24,560 bases of DNA from Myxococcales bacterium. Lineage in GTDB: Bacteria > Myxococcota_A > Polyangia > Polyangiales > Polyangiaceae. Location of the stretch: NCBI GenBank assembly GCA_013298325.1, contig JAAFHJ010000015.1:1-24560 (forward strand), written 5' to 3'. Positions 8,130-14,931 of the stretch are shown piece after piece (positions within the stretch are counted from its first letter, which is position 1; each line of letters starts with the position of its first letter). A program made the translations under genes and the position numbers. The notes beneath the pieces were generated by a model. The model was given only the letters and a program-made list of their open reading frames with translations. It was not told where the DNA came from and did not search any database.

Positions 8130-8380
8130 CCGAGGCGCGATCATCGGCCTTTCTTGAGCTGCGAAGTGCCTTTGAGCGAGGTGACTTCGCGGCGGTTCGC
8201 AGGCTCGCGGAAGCGCAGCTGGCTCGCCCGCTTGACGAGGTCTCTTCCGAGGAACGACGAGCGGTAGAAGCGCTCGTCGCCCGCACGTCGCCGGGGCGCC
8301 TCGCCACGCTCATCTATGGGATCGCCGCATTGATCGTGCTTGCCGTCGCCGGCTACTGGGTGATTCACGCCCACAAGTGA
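8126..8380 (+). CDS. Small tail-anchored membrane protein of the FHA-ABC operon
   Basis: An 84-residue protein of no family I recognise. ATG 8126 overlaps the ABC transporter stop (ATGA, 8126-8129), which fixes the start and implies translational coupling. Residues about 8-50 are predicted amphipathic helices; AFERGDFAAVRRLAEAQL resembles a single TPR-like helical hairpin. Residues about 59-80 form a single hydrophobic helix (LIYGIAALIVLAVAGYWV), and the chain ends in HAHK. The topology is therefore C-tail anchored with the soluble part in the cytoplasm. It is the last gene before a 106-bp gap. Position suggests an accessory or regulatory subunit of the transporter, but that is inference. Confidence 0.72.
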   Translation: MTEARSSAFLELRSAFERGDFAAVRRLAEAQLARPLDEVSSEERRAVEALVARTSPGRLATLIYGIAALIVLAVAGYWVIHAHK

Positions 8381-8454
8381 TCGTAGGTACGGAATTGGTG
8401 GTCTTCGTAGGTATCGTCTTGTAAAAGATTGCAAATGAGACGTTTCTGAGACGT
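8381..8454. promoter_or_regulatory. Paired direct repeats in the gap before the PD40 lipoprotein gene
   Basis: The 106-bp gap holds two different direct repeats. TCGTAGGTA occurs at 8381-8389 and 8405-8413 (24-bp period). TGAGACGT occurs at 8436-8443 and 8447-8454 (11-bp period, about one helical turn). An 11-bp spaced pair 33 bp ahead of a start codon is the layout of many operators or regulator-binding sites. No confident -35/-10 pair was recognised. Confidence 0.35.
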
Positions 8455-8486
8455 GGTAACTTTGTCGGGCCCCGTACCGTCCATGC

Positions 8487-10673
8487 ATGCGGAAAACGTG
8501 GCCCTTCCTTCTCATTCTCGGTGCGGCAGCCGCTCTCCCGGTCGCGTGCGGGGACGGCACCGAGAGCACGTTCCCCGGCGCAGATGGCGCTACAGCCTTC
8601 GACGGCACGACGGGGAGCGACGGCGGCGACGGCGGTGGAATCGTTGTTGGGGAAGGGGGTACCGGCCAAACCGATGCTGGTGGGCCAGCCGCTCCGCGGA
8701 TTGTTTCGCTGCGGATCGACCCGCCGACTGCCGTGCTGGATGTGCCGGTGGGGCAGCAGAAATCGGTCGTCCTGAAAGCGTTCGGCAAGCTTGACGACGG
8801 TACCGAGGTCGACGTTACCGACCGCGTGGTTTTTCAAACAACTTCGTACGCTGGTGCCGGGCTCCCTGCCGCCAATCAAGATTATCTCATTGGCGGATTC
8901 CCCGCCGACGGCGCAGGGACGTTCACGACGCGTCTCCCAGATCCGGCCGACCCCGCGTCCCCCGGGCAGCGAGGCGGCGTTGCTGTTGTGAAGGCCTATG
9001 CACTGCGCGATGCGCTTAACCCCGGCGAAACCTGTTCCGACGTCGATCCGCGCTGCGTTGGCGCCGCCGGTTCGGTCACCGTCCGGATCAGCGCAGCGAC
9101 GTCGGGTGTCGGCGTTCCCGCAGACCCGGCCGCCCTCTTTGCAGGGCCCCCGAGCGCTTCGCGGGCGCCGACGCTCGCCTATCCAAACGACGGTGCCGTC
9201 CTCCCGCCAAACCTGCGGAAGCTCGAGGTCCACTTTAAGCCCGGAAGCGCGCTGAACACCGTCTACGAGGTGCGATTCGCAAGTGCTTCCGCCGATATCA
9301 CTTACTACACGCGCTGCACGACGAACGTTACGGGCGGGACCTTGCAGGGCGGCTCCTGCGCACTCGAACTCGACGAAACGCTCTATTCCGCGCTCGCTGA
9401 AACCAACAAAGGGAACGCGGTCACGCTTACCGTTCGGGGCACTGATGATACCGCGACGGCGGTCGGCACCTCGGCGGCGTTTAAGCTCTCGTTTGCCGAA
9501 GAGTCGGTGAACGGTGGCGTCTACTATTGGGATGCCACGAACACGCGCATCATGCGCTTTGACTTCGGTGGGGCGATCGCCGACCCGGAGGTCTTCCTCG
9601 CAAAGAATGACTACGGAACCGACGGAACCTGCATTGGCTGCCACACCGTTTCCCGCGATGGGAAGAAGATCGTGGCAAGCCTCGGGGGGCAGAACGACGG
9701 TCGCCAGGTCTACCTAGCCGATTTGACGAAGGTCTCAAATCCTCCGGCCCCCGCACGAACAGACGTGAACTATCTGACCAAGAAGGGGGATGCCAGCAAC
9801 GCGATTCAATTCGCCTCCTTCAATCCGGCATCGAGCCAGTTTGTCTCGGTCTATGGGGATACGACGACGATCGCGAACCGCCACAAACTCTGGTTTCATG
9901 ACGCGACGACGGGGAATCGAACGAGCTCCAAGGATCTTGCCTTTGAGCCCGACCACCCGGATTGGTCCCCGGACGGGAACTCGATCGCGATCACACACGT
10001 TGGAATTCACAACACTTCCCAGCGTCCGCGACGTAGCGGGATCGACATCCTTCGCTTCGCAAACGGCGCGCTCGGCAATCCGGAGACGTTGCTCCCGGTA
10101 ACCAACGGCAAGAATCGATTCAATCCGAACTTTGTTCCTGATTCGTCATTCCTTCTTTACACAGAAGTGACATGTAAGGCGGACGGCTCTCAGGACGATT
10201 CGGACGCCTGCGACGGAGACGTTGCCGGCAATTCGAACGCGCGAACCTGGGCCATTCCTGCCGCGGCTGGTTCTGCCCCCGTAGAACTCAAGAATTCCAG
10301 TAAGCCGGGCGTCGGCGATGGCGCTACGACCGAACTTCTTGACACATTTCCTCGCGCGACGCCCTTCAAGACCAAGCAAGGTCCCGGAAAGCTCTTCTGG
10401 TTCACCGTCGCTTCCCAGCGGTCACCAGGGCTCCGCAAGAAGACGGGCGGCAGTCAGCAATTGCTATGGATGTTCGCCGTCGATCCGCAGAAGGTCGCCT
10501 CCGGCCAGGACGGTTCATACCCGGGTTTTTACCTCCCCTTCCAGGACCTTCAAACCTCGAATCATATCGCCCAGTGGACGGAGAAGATCGTGAGTGCCAA
10601 CGGCGGTGCTCCGCCCCCTCCTCCTCCGCCGCCTCCTCCTCCGCCCCCTCCTCCTCCGCCCGGCGGCAAGTGA
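8487..10673 (+). CDS. PD40/TolB-like beta-propeller lipoprotein with a c-type haem motif
   Basis: A 728-residue exported protein. The signal peptide ends in LPVAC with the probable lipidated Cys at 21, followed by an Asp/Gly/Thr-rich linker (about 22-65) typical of myxobacterial lipoproteins. Residues about 68-200 look like a bacterial Ig-like domain (DPPTAVLDVPVGQQ). A second beta region spans about 225-345. From about 345 onward there are WD40-like PD40 propeller blades (FEPDHPDWSPDGNSIAITHV and similar). A single CIGCH motif (C382, C385, H386), followed by VSRDGKKI, would bind one c-type haem and sits between blades. The C-terminus is a run of 17 prolines before GGK. ATG 8487 is selected because the signal peptide begins there; no clear ribosome site is visible. 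It is monocistronic by appearance, with a strong terminator 8 bp after the stop. Its role is unknown; redox, sensing or adhesion are all possible. Confidence 0.82.
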   Translation: MRKTWPFLLILGAAAALPVACGDGTESTFPGADGATAFDGTTGSDGGDGGGIVVGEGGTGQTDAGGPAAPRIVSLRIDPPTAVLDVPVGQQKSVVLKAFGKLDDGTEVDVTDRVVFQTTSYAGAGLPAANQDYLIGGFPADGAGTFTTRLPDPADPASPGQRGGVAVVKAYALRDALNPGETCSDVDPRCVGAAGSVTVRISAATSGVGVPADPAALFAGPPSASRAPTLAYPNDGAVLPPNLRKLEVHFKPGSALNTVYEVRFASASADITYYTRCTTNVTGGTLQGGSCALELDETLYSALAETNKGNAVTLTVRGTDDTATAVGTSAAFKLSFAEESVNGGVYYWDATNTRIMRFDFGGAIADPEVFLAKNDYGTDGTCIGCHTVSRDGKKIVASLGGQNDGRQVYLADLTKVSNPPAPARTDVNYLTKKGDASNAIQFASFNPASSQFVSVYGDTTTIANRHKLWFHDATTGNRTSSKDLAFEPDHPDWSPDGNSIAITHVGIHNTSQRPRRSGIDILRFANGALGNPETLLPVTNGKNRFNPNFVPDSSFLLYTEVTCKADGSQDDSDACDGDVAGNSNARTWAIPAAAGSAPVELKNSSKPGVGDGATTELLDTFPRATPFKTKQGPGKLFWFTVASQRSPGLRKKTGGSQQLLWMFAVDPQKVASGQDGSYPGFYLPFQDLQTSNHIAQWTEKIVSANGGAPPPPPPPPPPPPPPPPPGGK
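10609..10660 (+). repeat. 15-bp tandem repeat encoding polyproline
   Basis: Three 15-bp units (10609-10623, 10624-10638, 10639-10653), each ctccgcc followed by c or g and then cctcctc, plus a partial fourth unit to 10660. All positions encode Pro. Units one and three are identical, which suggests recent slippage; copy number may vary between strains. Confidence 0.8.
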
Positions 10674-10680
10674 CCGAAAG

Positions 10681-10711
10681 CCATCCGAACGCCGGTTCGG
10701 GTGGTTTTTTT
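10681..10711 (+). terminator. Rho-independent terminator of the PD40 lipoprotein gene
   Basis: CCATCCGAAC (10681-10690) pairs with GTTCGGGTGG (10695-10704) in a 10-bp stem with one G-T pair and a four-base loop. Seven thymines (10705-10711) follow directly. It starts 8 bp after the TGA stop. Confidence 0.92.
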
Positions 10712-10790
10712 CGATAGAACGAGGGGTTGAGCGTGCGGCAGTGCGGGAACTTGGCCCAACGAGCGCGCCGCTGATAGCCCCGAACGAGCC

Positions 10791-13127
10791 ATGGAGCCGC
10801 TCGTCCGCGCGTCGCTTGCCACTCGTCGAATCCTCCGGCGCGGCTACGGTCTCGTGCTCCTCGCGGTACTCTCCGGGTACCTCGTGAGCGGCGGCTCCCG
10901 CGCGTCCGGCCTGTTTGCCGTCGCCGCCGGGGCCCTGTGGTTGGCGCTCCTCGTGCGCGCCTTCGTACGGAAGTTGGTCACCACCGGGGACGCTCCGCTC
11001 TTTGTCGATGTCGAGGTCGGCGCACTCCTCACCCTTGGCCTCGACACGTTGCTCCTCCGCACGGAAGGCACCCTCGCTGGGCGTTTTTCTCCGGCAATTT
11101 ACGTGCTTGTCGCGCTCGTCGCCGCCTTCGCGCGCCCCCTCGCGGGCCTTGTCGTTGTCGGGTACGTCGTCGCGCTTGAGGCGCTGCTTCTGCACTTCTC
11201 GCCCGAGGCGCGGGTCGCATCCGACCTTTGGGTGCATGCCGCATTCGTCGGTGCGTTCGCCCTACTCAATGTCGCTTTCCTGCGCGCGGAAGTGGCTCGA
11301 ATTCGCCTTCGCGCAAAGGCAGAAGTTGAGGGGGAACTCGACCGCCTCAAAGAGGATGCGCGCTCCTATCGCTTGCTCGGGGCCGGGGAGGGTCGTGACG
11401 AGAGCGCAGAAGAGCGCCTCGAACGCTCTAGCGTCGAGGAGATCCATCAATCTGTCCATTACGCCCTCGAACTCCTTCGGCGCACGCTCGGTCTGCACAC
11501 CGTCGCTCTTCTTTGGCGCAATGATGCGGGGACCCACTATCGGATTAGCGAGCTTTCTTCTGCCGCGGACGACGTGCAAGATGCGCCGATTGCCGTTAAA
11601 GAGGGGATCTTTGCCGTCGTCGCTGCCCGCAAAGAGACGGTCACGTTTCAGGATTTGAAGCCGAGCTACAAAGTCCCCTACTACGCAGGACCATGCCCCA
11701 TTCGCGCGATCGCCGCGCTCCCGATCCTGAGCGAACCGCGCGACGGCGCCGACGGGCGCGAAGATGGTCGTGACCGCCGAGACCTTCGCGGCGTACTCGT
11801 CCTTGATCGCGTGGAAAATCGGCCATTTACTGAGCAGGAGCAAGAACTCGCCGGTCAAGCGGCGCGCTACTGCCTCCGCGCGATCGAAAACGAGCGCGTT
11901 TTCCTCCACTTGGAACGGGCGAAGGTCGAGCAGGGGAAGCTCTATCGGGCCGCCCAGGCACTTGGCGGTGCACTCTCGGAGAAGGAGGTCGTTCTTGCCG
12001 GCGTCCGCGCAGCGCGTGAGATTGCGAGCTTCGATGTGGCCGCGGTCACCGTCTGGGACGACAAGAAGCGGATTCATGAAGTCGTCGCGATGGAGACCGA
12101 TATCGCCGAGCTTCAAACCCTGACCGGCGCGACGTTCTCCCACAATGGTGGCCTCGTCTCGATGGTCGTCGAGAACCGCTTTCCGCTCCCCTACAAAGGG
12201 GAATTCGACGCAAGTCATCAGGTGGTTTTCTCGAAGCGCTTCCCCTGGCCGGCCCATGGATCTTTGCTGATTCTTCCGCTTATCGTTCACGACCGGGTCA
12301 TGGGGACGATCGTCCTTGGGGCACGGCGTCGCCATGCGTTTGGAGAGTCGGTCCGGTCGACGCTCGAAGTGCTCGCAAGCCACCTGGCCGTCAGCCTCGC
12401 GAACGCGCGAATGGTCAAAAAACTCGAAGAGTTGGCGACGACCGATGGGCTCACGGGCCTTCTGAACAAGCGCGCGATGTTTGACGCCGCCGATCAGAAG
12501 ATTGCGGCAGCGGCTCGCTTTGGGCGCCCCCTCTCGGTGCTCGTCACCGACATCGATTTCTTCAAGAGGGTGAACGATACCTACGGGCACGATGTCGGCG
12601 ATCACGTCATCAAGGGGCTCGGAGAAATTCTCAAGCGCCAGAAGCGAAATACCGACGTCGTCGCCCGCTTCGGTGGAGAAGAGTTCGTCGCCCTCTGCGA
12701 ACAAACCGATGAAAAAGGGGCGTTGTTGCTCGCTGAGCGTATCCGCGAAGAACTCAAACGCACCGTCTTTGAAAGTGCCGGCGGGCCGCTCTCGGTGACC
12801 TGCTCAATCGGCGTCGCGACCTTCCCCGATGGTGGGCGCGACTGGGACGGCCTCTTCAAGGCGGCCGACGAGGCGCTGTACGCGTCCAAGCGAAACGGTC
12901 GCGACCGCGTCACCCAGTACAAGGACCGCGCGCGCCAAGGGGCAAGTTCCTCCGGGAGCGCCGTTTCCTCACCAGCGTCGACGAAAGTCGCTTCGGCGAA
13001 GGCGCTCGAGCCCGCTTCGAACACGAAGCTTCCCGCTCCGGCCCCCTCGGCGCGTGCGCTCTCGGCGCGTGCCCAGATTTCGGCCCCGCTCCGTCCGACC
13101 GTGAGCAAACCGCGCCTCGCGAAGTAG
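10791..13127 (+). CDS. Membrane-bound GAF-GAF-GGDEF diguanylate cyclase
   Basis: A 778-residue protein expected to make cyclic di-GMP from two GTP at the inner membrane. The N-terminal 175 residues contain about five or six hydrophobic helices. A charged coiled linker (about 175-215) leads into two GAF-type sensory domains (about 215-365 and 385-530). The catalytic domain (about 540-700) begins with DGLTGLLNKR, has DIDFFKRVNDTYGH, and carries the active-site GGEEF at 628-632. The allosteric inhibition site RxxD is present at 619-622, five residues before GGEEF, so product feedback is expected. The last 75 residues are Ser/Ala/Pro-rich and probably disordered. ATG 10791 has no clear ribosome site. 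The gene stands alone between a terminator and a 99-bp gap. The enzymatic call is strong; the signal sensed is unknown. Confidence 0.9.
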   Translation: MEPLVRASLATRRILRRGYGLVLLAVLSGYLVSGGSRASGLFAVAAGALWLALLVRAFVRKLVTTGDAPLFVDVEVGALLTLGLDTLLLRTEGTLAGRFSPAIYVLVALVAAFARPLAGLVVVGYVVALEALLLHFSPEARVASDLWVHAAFVGAFALLNVAFLRAEVARIRLRAKAEVEGELDRLKEDARSYRLLGAGEGRDESAEERLERSSVEEIHQSVHYALELLRRTLGLHTVALLWRNDAGTHYRISELSSAADDVQDAPIAVKEGIFAVVAARKETVTFQDLKPSYKVPYYAGPCPIRAIAALPILSEPRDGADGREDGRDRRDLRGVLVLDRVENRPFTEQEQELAGQAARYCLRAIENERVFLHLERAKVEQGKLYRAAQALGGALSEKEVVLAGVRAAREIASFDVAAVTVWDDKKRIHEVVAMETDIAELQTLTGATFSHNGGLVSMVVENRFPLPYKGEFDASHQVVFSKRFPWPAHGSLLILPLIVHDRVMGTIVLGARRRHAFGESVRSTLEVLASHLAVSLANARMVKKLEELATTDGLTGLLNKRAMFDAADQKIAAAARFGRPLSVLVTDIDFFKRVNDTYGHDVGDHVIKGLGEILKRQKRNTDVVARFGGEEFVALCEQTDEKGALLLAERIREELKRTVFESAGGPLSVTCSIGVATFPDGGRDWDGLFKAADEALYASKRNGRDRVTQYKDRARQGASSSGSAVSSPASTKVASAKALEPASNTKLPAPAPSARALSARAQISAPLRPTVSKPRLAK

Positions 13128-13171
13128 GTCTCGCGAGCAACCGCGTGCCTTTACAGGGGGCCCTGCGAGAC
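13128..13171. other. Nested inverted repeats after the GGDEF gene
   Basis: Directly after the TAG stop, GTCTCGC (13128-13134) can pair with GCGAGAC (13165-13171). Inside it lies a tight dyad CAGGG-GG-CCCTG (13154-13165) sharing one base with the outer arm. There is no T-tract, so it is not a standard intrinsic terminator. It could be an operator, a stability hairpin or chance in GC-rich DNA. Confidence 0.3.
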
Positions 13172-13226
13172 GCATGCTTGCGCGCGCCGGCGCCAAATGC
13201 CGGTACCGAAAGCAAGGGGCCTCTGT

Positions 13227-14081
13227 ATGAGCGACGGCAACGACAAAAAAGATCCGCTCGACGACGTGAAAAAGGGCTTCGGCTTTTTCGTGAACGCCGC
13301 AAAGAATGCCCTTGGGTCGGATCCGGTCAAGAAGTTTGAAGCGGCGATCGCCGCGGGGGCCACCGCCGTTGAACGAGGGGCGAAGGAAGCGTTTTCACCG
13401 GAGAATATTCACAAGGTCGAAGAGGCCATGAGCGCCGGTGCGACGAAACTCGAGCAGAGTACAAAGGACGTTTTCAACGGCGAAACGGCTCACAAAGTCG
13501 AGGCCGCAATCGTCGCAGGCGCCTCCGAAGTCGAGAAACTCGCAAAGAGCGCACTTGCCTCCGAGCCGGCCCGTGCCGTCGAGGCGATCGTCGTGACGGG
13601 CGCGAAAGAGGTCGAGCGAGCGGTGATGACCGTCGCCGATGCCGTCGATCGCGAAGTCTTTTCAAAGAGTTCCCCGCCAGCGGCTGCTACGCCGGTCGCC
13701 GCCGAGCCGGCCGCTGCTGAGCCGGTGGTCGAGGCGTCACCGGTCGCTGCGCAGCCGGTCGAGGCAGTCGTTGCTGAGCCGGTGGCCGCTGCCGAGCCGG
13801 TGGTTGCGTCACCGGCCGCCGAAGCGTCACCGATTGCCGGCCCCGAAGCAACGCCTGCTCCGGAGCCGGCCCCGGAACCGCTGGAAATACCTGCTCCGAC
13901 CGCCCCTGCCGAGGTCCCGGCAGCGCCGGCCCCCGCCGTCGAGGTGCCGCTCGTGGAGATCCCGGCGGAGCAGCCTCGCGAGACGCCGCCATCGGCCCCG
14001 GTCGAAGTTCCCGAAGTTTCTGCAGAAATAATCGAGCGCGGCCCCCCGCGAGACGCCGGATTGGACGACAAGCCCAACTGA
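13227..14081 (+). CDS. Alanine-rich helical-repeat protein with Ala/Pro/Glu-rich tail, unknown function
   Basis: A 284-residue protein that I do not recognise. ATG 13227 has AAGGGG 8 nt upstream and gives the natural start MSDGNDKKDP. Residues 35-142 are four consecutive repeats of exactly 27 residues, each with a K/H-x-V/F-E-A-A-I core, then AGA(T/S/K)xxE and a variable end. They are predicted amphipathic helices. Residues about 148-284 are almost wholly Ala, Pro, Glu and Val and probably disordered. No signal peptide or membrane helix is present, so it is likely cytoplasmic, perhaps lying on a membrane or granule surface as phasins and apolipoprotein-like proteins do; this is a guess from amphipathicity. 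It is convergent with the DUF3105 gene, with only 11 bp between the stops. Confidence 0.68.
   Translation: MSDGNDKKDPLDDVKKGFGFFVNAAKNALGSDPVKKFEAAIAAGATAVERGAKEAFSPENIHKVEEAMSAGATKLEQSTKDVFNGETAHKVEAAIVAGASEVEKLAKSALASEPARAVEAIVVTGAKEVERAVMTVADAVDREVFSKSSPPAAATPVAAEPAAAEPVVEASPVAAQPVEAVVAEPVAAAEPVVASPAAEASPIAGPEATPAPEPAPEPLEIPAPTAPAEVPAAPAPAVEVPLVEIPAEQPRETPPSAPVEVPEVSAEIIERGPPRDAGLDDKPN
13329..13652 (+). repeat. Four tandem 81-bp coding repeats (27 residues each)
   Basis: Residues 35-61, 62-88, 89-115 and 116-142 align without gaps. The shared positions are VE or FE, A, I/M, AGA or TGA, then xxE and a basic residue. The DNA copies are strongly diverged, so the repetition is ancient and kept at protein level. 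Confidence 0.72.
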
Positions 14082-14092
14082 CCGGGCGACCG

Positions 14093-14827
14093 TCAGAATT
14101 CGCGTTGGCCGTCGTTGCAAAAGTTTTCCGGGGCCTGCGCGTAGTGGACGCGCAGAAACTCACCAAGCGAGGCGGGATCGACGCAGTCGGCCGTGTACGT
14201 CCACCCCCACGCCGAAGCGGCGACCGGTGTCGGGATCAGCGGATCGGGGGTGAGTACATAGCGGTGCTTCACCCCCTCGCCGAGCGCCGCACAAAGGGGG
14301 TCTGCCGGTTGCGCGTCGATGACGGCGCGAAGCGCATCGGCGAGCTCGGGGCAGCCATCGCGACTCGCGCACCGATAGGTCACAACGACGGCGCCATGTT
14401 CAAGGTCGTGCACGTAGTAGCGGCGATCAACCGGCGTCACAAACTCCCGAAAAGAGGCCCAAATCGGGTAGTGCTGTCCGCTTGACGGCGGGTTTGTCGC
14501 GTAGTTTACGACGGTGTCAATCGGCACATGGGTGTTGTCGTTCGCGATCGGCGGCGACTCGATGACGACTTTGCAGCCGAGGGAAGCCCCGTCCGTCGGG
14601 CCGCCTTCCGTCGATCCGTCGGAGGCGCCTCCATCGAGGGCGGTCGCGTCTGGGTAGAGCACGAGGGCCCCATCGAGGCGGGGGACTGTGGCGTCCTGGT
14701 AGGCGCCGCGCGGTTCGACCAGCGAGGCATCTTCACCGCAGGCGGGCGAGAGCACGACCGCGGCCGCGAGCGCTGCAAGCGGGAGGACCCAGTGGGAACG
14801 GTTGAAAAGTCGCTGAAGTGCGCGCAT
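14093..14827 (-). CDS. DUF3105 lipoprotein
   Basis: A 244-residue exported protein. The start at 14827 is chosen because it places a signal peptide (MRALQRLFNRSHW, hydrophobic core, LSPAC with Cys30) at the N-terminus; the frame runs further upstream without family features. An Asp/Gly/Ser/Thr-rich linker (about 31-80) precedes the DUF3105 domain. The domain is recognisable by NYATNPPSSGQHYPIWA, then YYVHDLEHGAVVVTYRC, with conserved His and Glu residues. Several cysteines (RCASRDGC, PLCAAL, ADC, NFC) may form disulfides or ligate metal. The biochemical role of DUF3105 is not established. The gene is convergent with the repeat protein and divergent from yihY across about 104 bp. Confidence 0.8.
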   Translation of the reverse strand: MRALQRLFNRSHWVLPLAALAAAVVLSPACGEDASLVEPRGAYQDATVPRLDGALVLYPDATALDGGASDGSTEGGPTDGASLGCKVVIESPPIANDNTHVPIDTVVNYATNPPSSGQHYPIWASFREFVTPVDRRYYVHDLEHGAVVVTYRCASRDGCPELADALRAVIDAQPADPLCAALGEGVKHRYVLTPDPLIPTPVAASAWGWTYTADCVDPASLGEFLRVHYAQAPENFCNDGQREF

Positions 14828-14859
14828 GGTAGGGGCCCGCGGAGCCATGCCCCCGGGTC

Positions 14860-14912
14860 GATGCGTGTGTGCATCTCCGGCGGCTCGATGGTCCCACGTG
14901 ATGCCGCGCATC
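14860..14912. promoter_or_regulatory. Two GATGC inverted repeats in the DUF3105/YihY divergent region
   Basis: GATGC-N6-GCATC lies at 14860-14875 and GATGC-N3-GCATC at 14900-14912, both in the roughly 104-bp gap between divergent genes. A further GATGC half-site is at 14931-14935, on the YihY start. The first site also contains 14 bp of strict purine-pyrimidine alternation (14861-14874). They may be operators shared by both promoters; this is inference. Confidence 0.35.
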
Positions 14913-14931
14913 TTGCAGCAATATCCTCGTG

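Noticed and set aside
8310..9644. 444-residue - strand ORF
   Set aside because: Opposite the PD40 lipoprotein gene, which has a signal peptide and clear motifs; the antisense product has none.
11262..12704. 480-residue - strand ORF
   Set aside because: Shadow of the GAF-GAF-GGDEF gene; no recognisable domain.
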